From assembly GCA_903874255.1 (NCBI GenBank), contig CAIQRN010000056.1:1-38145 (forward strand): DNA of 38,145 bases, written 5' to 3'. The first letter of the stretch is position 1, and every line of letters starts with the position of its first letter. Both the position numbers and the translations under genes were made by a program. The notes beneath the pieces are model-generated. The model had not been told where the DNA came from and did not search any database. It worked only from the letters and a program-made list of their open reading frames with translations. Positions 32,003-38,145 of this stretch are shown in pieces. Origin of the DNA: an uncultured Actinomycetes bacterium (GTDB lineage: Bacteria; Actinomycetota; Actinomycetes; Nanopelagicales; Nanopelagicaceae).

Positions 32003-33169
32003 ATGACATTCATTCTGACCGATTCGAGTGATGAGACACAGCGTTATCAGTTCACCCTAGGTGAAAACGTTGTTGTGACTACTTCTACCTACGAGCTGTA
32101 TGACTTAGTAAAAGCTAATAGCGAAGAACAGCTGATCATTATCGGGCCAAATGTAAAGATGGAAACTGCCCGTGTTGTTGCCGAGCATTTTCGCGTTGAT
32201 CGCCCAAGTTTGGGCGTGATTCTTGTGCGAACACGCCTGGATGTAACAACGATGAGCGAAGCGCTGCGATCTGGAATTCGCGAAGTCGTCAGCTCGGATG
32301 ATGCAGCAGCACTAGTCGCAGCAAGCAAGCGTTCGCTATCGATTTCAGGCCAGCTGATGGAAGCCAGCCGAATTGTGGGAGCTAGTAATTCACGCGGCAA
32401 AATACTGATTGTCTTTTCAGCTAAAGGTGGCTGCGGAAAGACAACATTATCGGTCAACTTGGCACATGCTTTGGCAAATTATACCGATTCAAAGGTGGCG
32501 CTCCTAGATTTCGATCTCCAATTCGGAGACGTAGCAGTTGCGCTGCAGATTGAACCTAAGAAAACAATTAGCGATGCAATTAGTATGCAAAATAATCTTG
32601 ATGAACTTGGCATAAATTCGCTAATGGTCAATCAAATGAAAAATTTAGATATTTTGCTAGCACCAACTAATCCAACCGACATTGAATTTATCTCAACCGA
32701 ACTCATTGATACGCTGCTTGAGTCACTAAAGAATTCTTATGACTATATTGTCGTAGACACTTCACCGGCATTTACCGATGTAATCCTGCGAGTATTTGAT
32801 CAAGCCGATCGTTGCTTCTTATTAACAACTCTCGATATGCCAGCGATTAAGAATTTGAAACTGGTTATCAGCACGTTAGAGGCGCTTAATATCAATAAAA
32901 CTAAATTGGAATTTATCCTCAATCGAAGCGATATTAAGTCTGGATTAACAATGCGCGAAGTTGAAGCGATGGTGGGGGAGACCTTCTCTACTCTTATTCC
33001 ATCTAGCAATGACGTATCTGCATCAACAAATCGCGGTGTCCCACTTGTCATTGAAAAGCCTCGTCATTCTGTTAGCCGAGAAATTATTGATTTAGCTATT
33101 CGTACTGATACTAGTTTCCGTCCTATTGTTGATAAGAAGCGCGGTATTTTTAGGAGAAAAAGTAAGTGA
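32003..33169 (+). CDS. cpaE: Tad pilus ParA/MinD-like ATPase CpaE/TadZ
   Basis: 388-aa protein placing the pilus machine at its site in the cell. The first 125 residues look like an atypical receiver domain; a deviant Walker A follows (SAKGGCGKTTLSVNLAHAL near 138-156), with LLDFDLQFGDVAVAL and VVDTSPAFTD, as in the ParA/MinD superfamily. GAGG precedes ATG 32003. Its stop overlaps the next gene's GTG as GTGA. Confidence 0.92.
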   Translation: MTFILTDSSDETQRYQFTLGENVVVTTSTYELYDLVKANSEEQLIIIGPNVKMETARVVAEHFRVDRPSLGVILVRTRLDVTTMSEALRSGIREVVSSDDAAALVAASKRSLSISGQLMEASRIVGASNSRGKILIVFSAKGGCGKTTLSVNLAHALANYTDSKVALLDFDLQFGDVAVALQIEPKKTISDAISMQNNLDELGINSLMVNQMKNLDILLAPTNPTDIEFISTELIDTLLESLKNSYDYIVVDTSPAFTDVILRVFDQADRCFLLTTLDMPAIKNLKLVISTLEALNINKTKLEFILNRSDIKSGLTMREVEAMVGETFSTLIPSSNDVSASTNRGVPLVIEKPRHSVSREIIDLAIRTDTSFRPIVDKKRGIFRRKSK

Positions 33170-34521
33170 GTCTTTCTGAGCGACTTGGTCAAGGAGATTC
33201 GGAAAACGCAAGATCCTTTCCTGATTTAAGTAAATTGAGCGAAGAGTTGAACCCCCGCTTTGAGGCCCCACAAACAAGTGATGACAGCATCAAAACGCAA
33301 GTTCTTGAGACATTAATTCAATCATTAGGTGCACAGTTATATTCTGGCCAAGTTGAAGAAGAGTTGCTTGAGCAAAATGTCTATGAAGCTATCGCCTCAG
33401 TTATCTCAACCAGCCAGCGCTCTTTAACTAGCTATGACCGTGCAGAACTTGTACAAAATATTGTCGATGAAATTATGGGCCTAGGTCCACTTCAAACTTT
33501 GCTTCGTAACCCGGATATTACTGAAGTGATGGTCAATCGCTTCGACAAGATTTTTGTTGAAATCAAAGGAACTATTACGGCAACAGATCTTAAATTTTCC
33601 TCTGAAGAGCATTTGCGCCGAACAATTGAGCGAATCGTTGGTCAAGTCGGTCGTCGAATCGATGAATCTAGCCCCATGGTTGATGCCCGCCTAGCCGATG
33701 GAAGCCGCGTTAATGCAGTTGTCCCACCAATTGCCTTGGATGGTTCATCACTAACGATTCGTAAATTTGCACAGGATCCTTTTACCGTTAAAGATTTAAT
33801 TGCAACAGGCACCTTTTCCATTGAAGCAATGAAATTCATCGAAAATTGTGTTGCTGGAAAATTTAATATCGTAATCAGTGGGGGAACCGGTTCAGGTAAG
33901 ACAACCTCTCTCAATGTTTTATCCTCGTTTATCGGCAAGAATGAGCGGATTATTACTATTGAAGATGCCGCCGAACTTCAATTGCCGCAGCCACACGTAG
34001 TGCGCATGGAATCACGCCCCGTAAATACTGAAGGTGCCGGCCAAGTAACGATTAGAGATTTAGTTCGCAACTCACTTCGTATGCGCCCAGATCGCATCAT
34101 TGTTGGTGAAGTTCGAGACGCTGCCGCAATGGATATGTTGCAGGCAATGAATACGGGCCATGAAGGATCACTAACCACAGTTCACGCCAACACTGCTCGT
34201 GATGCACTTACACGCATCGAGACAATGGTTTTGATGGCTGGAATGGATCTTCCTATTGAATTTATCCGTCAACAAATCGTTGAAGCAATTGACGTTATTG
34301 TTCAGCAAAATCGTATGCGCGATGGTTCAAGGCGAGTAACCCAGATAAGTGAAATCGTTGGTCTTGAAGGTAATGTGATTCAAGTCCAGGACATTTTTAC
34401 TTTCAACCATAATCCGGATTTGAATAGCAAAAATATTGGCGAGCTTGTACCTACAGGTCTGCCATTTAATAACAATAACTTCCGACGTGGCAGTGTTACA
34501 CCTTCGGCTCTGCTGAGATAA
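33166..34521 (+). CDS. cpaF: Tad pilus assembly/secretion ATPase CpaF/TadA
   Basis: 451-aa hexameric ATPase powering pilus extension and perhaps retraction. Visible: [37 protein letters not shown], Walker [16 protein letters not shown] near 239, [12 protein letters not shown] (Asp box), [14 protein letters not shown] (Walker B region) and [13 protein letters not shown] (His box). All catalytic motifs are intact. The start is GTG 33166 with AGGAGA upstream. Confidence 0.95.
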   Translation: MSLSERLGQGDSENARSFPDLSKLSEELNPRFEAPQTSDDSIKTQVLETLIQSLGAQLYSGQVEEELLEQNVYEAIASVISTSQRSLTSYDRAELVQNIVDEIMGLGPLQTLLRNPDITEVMVNRFDKIFVEIKGTITATDLKFSSEEHLRRTIERIVGQVGRRIDESSPMVDARLADGSRVNAVVPPIALDGSSLTIRKFAQDPFTVKDLIATGTFSIEAMKFIENCVAGKFNIVISGGTGSGKTTSLNVLSSFIGKNERIITIEDAAELQLPQPHVVRMESRPVNTEGAGQVTIRDLVRNSLRMRPDRIIVGEVRDAAAMDMLQAMNTGHEGSLTTVHANTARDALTRIETMVLMAGMDLPIEFIRQQIVEAIDVIVQQNRMRDGSRRVTQISEIVGLEGNVIQVQDIFTFNHNPDLNSKNIGELVPTGLPFNNNNFRRGSVTPSALLR

Positions 34522-34525
34522 ATTT

Positions 34526-36142
34526 ATGAAGAGAATTTTAGTCAGCCTAGTTTTCGGGCTTCTTTGCCTTCAACCCCTGCCCGCACATGCAGCAACACCC
34601 GGTCCAATTATTTTCGTCATAGATACAAGCGGATCTATGAATCAGGGAAAATTGGAAGCAGTTAAAGCGGCAGTTACGCAGATAATTAATAATCTCAAAC
34701 CGGAACAGAAAATTGGAATTATTTCCTTTAGTCAAAAAGTTACGAATGCGTTGCCCTCTACATCTGATCATGAAGCCGCGCTTAGGCAGATAGATTCACT
34801 TTTTGCAGGTGGCGACACTTCTATGTATGACGCGGTTGAAGAGGCGATCAGTTTGCAAACCTTGGAACATCCAAGTCAGATTGTTCTACTAAGCGATGGA
34901 AAAGACACGACGAGTCTCTTGAAGCTGGATCGAATATTGACCGATGTTAAGAACGTCGGGATTCCGATTGAAGCCATTGGCGTCCAAGTAACTTCAGATC
35001 AGAAGAAAGTCTTACAATCAATTGCAGAGACAAGTGGTGGCGCTTACTACGGTGTTGCCGATATTTCAAAACTTATCCTGACTTATTCTGAAATATTAGC
35101 CGAACAGTTGATTCCAACGGCTAGCCCATCGCCAACGAAATCTGCAGAAGTAGAACAGCCAGTGAATTTTGGGCCTCTTCAATTTAATAGAAGTGTCTAC
35201 TTTGAAACACTTGTCGGCACGATTGCTGGAATTCTAGTTCTGTTGCTAGCAATTAATTTGCGCAATAGGAATCAAAATAGAAAAAGACAAAAAGCACGAG
35301 TTAAAACTTTACAGAAGTATTCTTACCGCCAAGCTAAAAAGGCAAGAAGACGAATAAAGATTTCAATTACTACATATAGTTTTGTTCCAAAGCGAATTGA
35401 AATTGCGATTCTTAGAAATCTCGAACTAATTCACAGTGAAAATAGATATGAAATGGTTGTTCAGGGACTGATAGGTTCTTGGGTATTTATATCGCTATTT
35501 GTCACTTTGATTGTTAACTCCATTTTCTTAGGCATGGTAATTGCCACTATTGCCGTGCCTCTTGTTTTTAAGGCTGTAATTAAAGCCATGCGTGGCAATG
35601 AGAAAGTTAAATTTGCCGAAGATTTGCCAGAGCTGCTCAATATTTTGGCAAGCGCATTACGTGCTGGCCTGAGTTTGGTTCAAGGGCTTGAGGCGTATTC
35701 GGGAGAAACTAAAAACGTAGTAGCCCGCGAAATTCGTCGCGCCATGGGCGAAATCAGAGTCGGAACACCGGTTGACGAAGCTCTCATGGGCGTTGCGGAT
35801 CGAATGGACAATGATGATTTGCGATGGGCTGTGACCGCGTTATCGATTCAGCGTGTGGTCGGTGGAAGTATGGCAACGATATTAACTACCGCCTATGACA
35901 CCGTACGTGCCCGTGCCGAGATTCGCCGTGAAGTTAAAACACTTGCCGCAGAAGGCAAGTTATCTGCCTATGTTTTGATGGCCCTGCCTATTGGAATTTT
36001 TGCTTTCCTATTCCTGACGCGCCGTGATTTTGTGGAGGTATTTTGGACTGATCCGCTGGGTATTTTATTTTCGATAATTATTATTTTTAACCTTGTGGCT
36101 GGCTGGAAGTGGATTAAGAAGATTGTGGAGATTAAAATATGA
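34526..36142 (+). CDS. Von Willebrand A domain fused to TadB (type II secretion F-like) membrane protein
   Basis: 538 aa. It begins with a signal peptide-like helix (1-22), then a VWA domain (about 27-195) with a complete-looking metal site, D33-T-S35-G-S37, GGDTSMYDA and LLSDGKDTT. A Pro/Ser linker and a membrane helix (about 228-248) lead to a basic segment and the TadB part, with T2SSF block LPELLNILASALRAGLSLVQ near 366 and four or so helices in all. Normal TadB has no VWA domain. The topology puts VWA outside, the T2SSF loop inside. The order of genes matches tadA-tadB-tadC. The fusion is one continuous frame. Confidence 0.9.
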   Translation: MKRILVSLVFGLLCLQPLPAHAATPGPIIFVIDTSGSMNQGKLEAVKAAVTQIINNLKPEQKIGIISFSQKVTNALPSTSDHEAALRQIDSLFAGGDTSMYDAVEEAISLQTLEHPSQIVLLSDGKDTTSLLKLDRILTDVKNVGIPIEAIGVQVTSDQKKVLQSIAETSGGAYYGVADISKLILTYSEILAEQLIPTASPSPTKSAEVEQPVNFGPLQFNRSVYFETLVGTIAGILVLLLAINLRNRNQNRKRQKARVKTLQKYSYRQAKKARRRIKISITTYSFVPKRIEIAILRNLELIHSENRYEMVVQGLIGSWVFISLFVTLIVNSIFLGMVIATIAVPLVFKAVIKAMRGNEKVKFAEDLPELLNILASALRAGLSLVQGLEAYSGETKNVVAREIRRAMGEIRVGTPVDEALMGVADRMDNDDLRWAVTALSIQRVVGGSMATILTTAYDTVRARAEIRREVKTLAAEGKLSAYVLMALPIGIFAFLFLTRRDFVEVFWTDPLGILFSIIIIFNLVAGWKWIKKIVEIKI

Positions 36143-37299
36143 GCGACTCACTATTTAATCTTCTTCCAATTTTTTCTGGTGTCCTTGTAACGATCACGCT
36201 TTTGCTTGCTTCTCGCGTTGGTCTTCGCAGTTTAAGTGAAGTTCGCATGAAGATGCGACGTCTTGAAATTGTGCGTAATTATCAATTTTCCGGAAAAGCA
36301 GGAGCCAAGAAGCTTTCCAAGCAGTTGGGTATGGCCAAGGTGGTTGTCGGTTCATACGGTGATCGACTCGTCAAAGACAAGTACCGCAACAAATTAGAGC
36401 GGTTATTGGTTAGTTCTGGTGACTGGGAAAACAAGAAATACTCTAAATTGGTTCAACGCAAGGTGGTTTTTTCAGTACTTGGTTTCTTTTCTGGATTTTT
36501 CATTTTGCTTCTTCGAAATATTCAACTGATTCCGATTCTCTTTGTCATTGCATTAGTTGCATACATGCTTCCCGACGTCGAACGTTTTCTGCAGAAAATT
36601 ACTGGAATCCGTTACCGAAATCGCCTGGAACATATGTTGGACCAAGCGGGCAGCTGGCAAAATAAGGACTACATGTCATTAATTCGCCGTAAAATTATTT
36701 TCTCACTTAATAGTTTCGTCGTTAGTTACCTATATTTAATTGCAAAAGATAAGAGTTATGGCAGCCTCTTGTTAAGTGCTATTGCCATTTTTATTGGATT
36801 CTTCTTGCCAGATATCTTGCTCCAAAACAAAGTCATTAAGCGCAAGGAAATGCTTGCCGATACTTTGCCAGATGCAATTGAAATGTTACAGATGTGCGTT
36901 GGAGCGGGCCTTGCATTTTCGGCAGCGTTATCTAAAGTTGCTGAAACCCAGAAAGGTCCAGTTGCCGAAGAGTTTGCTCGAGTGACCGCCGAAGTACAGC
37001 TTGGTCAATCTCGATCTGAAGCACTTGCGTCGATGGCTGAGCGAACACAGGAAAAGCATGTTCAGAAGTTTGTGAACTCTATGATGCAAGTAGATCGCTT
37101 TGGTATTCCGGTAGGAAATGTTTTGATTGAACAAGCCAAGGAAATGCGCGCAGCAAGACGCGCACGCGCAAGAGAGCGCGGACAAAAAGTTCCAGTAAAA
37201 ATCTTGGCACCTATCATGCTCTGCTTTTTACCAACGGTACTGCTGATCATTCTCGGCCCCGTCATAATCTCCATAATGCACGTATTTACGCAAGGTTAA
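36139..37299 (+). CDS. tadC: TadC-like inner-membrane pilus protein with internal duplication
   Basis: 386-aa T2SSF-family platform protein, partner of TadB. The core is LADTLPDAIEMLQMCVGAGL, then SAALSKVAETQKG, then a final helix pair. Its N-terminal part holds two copies of one segment: about residues 80-155 (KYRNKLERLLVSSGDWENK) and 157-235 (RYRNRLEHMLDQAGSWQNK), each followed by a basic RK-V/I-FS turn and two hydrophobic helices. The second copy is the one normally next to the T2SSF core. ATG 36139 overlaps the preceding stop (ATGA) and has GGAG upstream. Confidence 0.9.
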   Translation: MSDSLFNLLPIFSGVLVTITLLLASRVGLRSLSEVRMKMRRLEIVRNYQFSGKAGAKKLSKQLGMAKVVVGSYGDRLVKDKYRNKLERLLVSSGDWENKKYSKLVQRKVVFSVLGFFSGFFILLLRNIQLIPILFVIALVAYMLPDVERFLQKITGIRYRNRLEHMLDQAGSWQNKDYMSLIRRKIIFSLNSFVVSYLYLIAKDKSYGSLLLSAIAIFIGFFLPDILLQNKVIKRKEMLADTLPDAIEMLQMCVGAGLAFSAALSKVAETQKGPVAEEFARVTAEVQLGQSRSEALASMAERTQEKHVQKFVNSMMQVDRFGIPVGNVLIEQAKEMRAARRARARERGQKVPVKILAPIMLCFLPTVLLIILGPVIISIMHVFTQG

Positions 37300-37304
37300 T
37301 AATC

Positions 37305-37763
37305 TTGCCTGTCCAAGCTTTATTTATAGCGCCTTTTGCCATTGCATCTATTCCGCTCTTACTGGAAGATTTTCGTAATAAACGCCTACCAAATCGGATT
37401 ATCTATCCAACCCTCTTGGCAACATTCTTACTAATACTTGGTGATGCAGTAATCGAACGAGACTTTCAGATATTTTGGAGATCGATCACAAGTGCATGTC
37501 TTTCATTTGTATTTGCATTCATTCTCTATTTATTCGCTCGAGGTGGACTTGGCGCCGGAGATGTAAAACTTTATGCATTAACGGGGTTGGCACTCGGAAC
37601 ATTTTCAGAGCCTCATGTAGTTCCTGCCGCAACATTTTCAATAATTGGCGTTGCTCTGTACTCACTATTTTTAATTATTACGAAGAGGGCTACTGCAAAA
37701 ACCACAGTTGCATTCGGCCCATTCATAATCATTGGGGCATGGATTTCCATTTTTATTATCTAA
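37305..37763 (+). CDS. Prepilin peptidase TadV/CpaA (A24 family)
   Basis: 152-aa membrane aspartic peptidase that would cut the Flp pilins and TadE at G|ATAVE. It has about five helices. The first catalytic Asp is in LLEDFRNKRLPNRI near residue 22, the second in the GxGD motif GGLGAGDVKLYA near 86. Like other CpaA/TadV proteins it lacks the N-methylation domain. The start is TTG 37305, with AAGG about nine bases upstream; there is no in-frame ATG before the tadC stop. It is the last gene of the tad operon, before a terminator. Confidence 0.9.
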   Translation: MPVQALFIAPFAIASIPLLLEDFRNKRLPNRIIYPTLLATFLLILGDAVIERDFQIFWRSITSACLSFVFAFILYLFARGGLGAGDVKLYALTGLALGTFSEPHVVPAATFSIIGVALYSLFLIITKRATAKTTVAFGPFIIIGAWISIFII

Positions 37764-37790
37764 AACTCTCTGGCAATGGTTGAGAGTTTT
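37762..37790 (+). terminator. Intrinsic terminator after the tad operon
   Basis: A perfect 9-bp stem, AAAACTCTC / GAGAGTTTT, with an 11-base loop. The left arm begins in the TadV stop codon. The T run is only the four bases in the stem end. Confidence 0.8.
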
Positions 37791-37824
37791 ACGCTTATTG
37801 ACCATTTAACCCAACTAATGGATG

Positions 37825-37852
37825 TTGACGATTAAAGGCCAAAGATTACGAT
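37825..37852 (+). promoter_or_regulatory. Leaderless promoter of the right-end gene
   Basis: -35 TTGACG (37825-37830), a 16-base spacer, -10 TACGAT (37847-37852), six bases (TGCCTC), then ATG 37859. No ribosome-binding site is present. Confidence 0.5.
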
Positions 37853-37858
37853 TGCCTC

Positions 37859-38145
37859 ATGCAAGCACACGGAGCCGATGGATTAATCGCAGCGAATGAA
37901 ACACACGTCACTATTAACTGGACGACGCTTCGTGGCCGACTTTCTTCAGTTGATGGTTCTAACTTAGAAGTTATTCCAATTTCCAAAATATTTGAAGTTT
38001 TATTGATCCCAGCAACGCCGACAATGAAGGGTTGCTTGCAGTTTAACCTCATTGGCAGCGAGCATTCATTAGCATTTGAAGGCAATTGGATGGCTACTTT
38101 ACGTAAAGATAATTTGAATCACGTTGTACTTTTTAATGAGCCAGC
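37859..38145 (+). CDS. DUF4429-like protein, 5' part only
   Basis: The gene runs off the window; 95 codons are visible, beginning MQAHGADGLIAANETHVTIN. The stretch LRGRLSSVDGSNLEVIPISK then IFEVLLIPATPTMKGCLQFN resembles the PH-like fold of DUF4429 proteins, where a short strand (TIPLSSI) precedes a hydrophobic KPAG..NGYIQF-like segment. That likeness is recalled and not tested. The start is chosen from the -10 box six bases upstream. Confidence 0.6.
   Translation, partial: MQAHGADGLIAANETHVTINWTTLRGRLSSVDGSNLEVIPISKIFEVLLIPATPTMKGCLQFNLIGSEHSLAFEGNWMATLRKDNLNHVVLFNEP

Overview
The window looks like a chromosomal segment of a low-GC, free-living actinobacterium, most likely the freshwater acI group (Nanopelagicales). 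Pointers, none decisive alone: a mycothiol-type arsenate reductase, a Tad/Flp pilus locus with no outer-membrane secretin, several genes that appear to be transcribed without a leader, and a small secreted protein ending in a Lys-rich Cys/Pro tail that I recall from acI genomes. I see no tRNA, rRNA, CRISPR array or transposase, and no gene-free stretch longer than about 250 bases.

Region 1 (1-4767) is housekeeping: an anchored FKBP prolyl isomerase, an aquaporin overlapping an arsenate reductase, a three-gene cytochrome b module (54-aa membrane peptide, b6-type cytochrome b, cysteine-free membrane-anchored ectodomain protein), a convergent TauE/TSUP permease behind a shared terminator, and a small secreted protein.

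Region 2 (4781-24639) is a surface-polysaccharide locus. It opens with a control pair, a low-molecular-weight tyrosine phosphatase and a Wzz/BY-kinase, then a DUF4012 protein, a small secreted protein and a WbaP-type initiating sugar-phosphate transferase. GDP-L-fucose synthase and GDP-mannose dehydratase are divergent. A visibly AT-richer variable core follows: a GT-A-like transferase, a GalE-type epimerase, and a long minus-strand operon reading GT2, Wzy-like polymerase, ABC flippase, GT2, GT2, GT6, GT11. A GT26 transferase, an FkbM methyltransferase and a VanZ-like protein close the region. GDP-fucose synthesis, a GT11 alpha-1,2-fucosyltransferase and a GT6 (ABO-family) alpha-1,3-Gal/GalNAc transferase together predict a histo-blood-group-like Fuc(a1-2)[Gal/GalNAc(a1-3)]Gal motif in the polysaccharide. 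This is the most interesting system in the window.

Region 3 (24711-37790) is an attachment locus: a LuxR-type regulator with a perfect 12-bp palindrome upstream, a 1105-aa modular secreted adhesin, and a full monoderm Tad pilus set (two Flp pilins, TadE, TadG-like, CpaB, CpaE/TadZ, CpaF/TadA, a VWA-TadB fusion, a TadC with an internal duplication, and a TadV peptidase). A strong terminator-like hairpin after the second pilin contains the tadE start codon, which suggests attenuation between major pilin and assembly genes. The window ends inside a DUF4429-like gene.

A pattern across the window: ten genes without good Shine-Dalgarno sites, or nine if one weaker case is dropped, have a TANNNT -10 box ending exactly six bases before the start codon. 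This points to leaderless transcripts and helps fix their starts.
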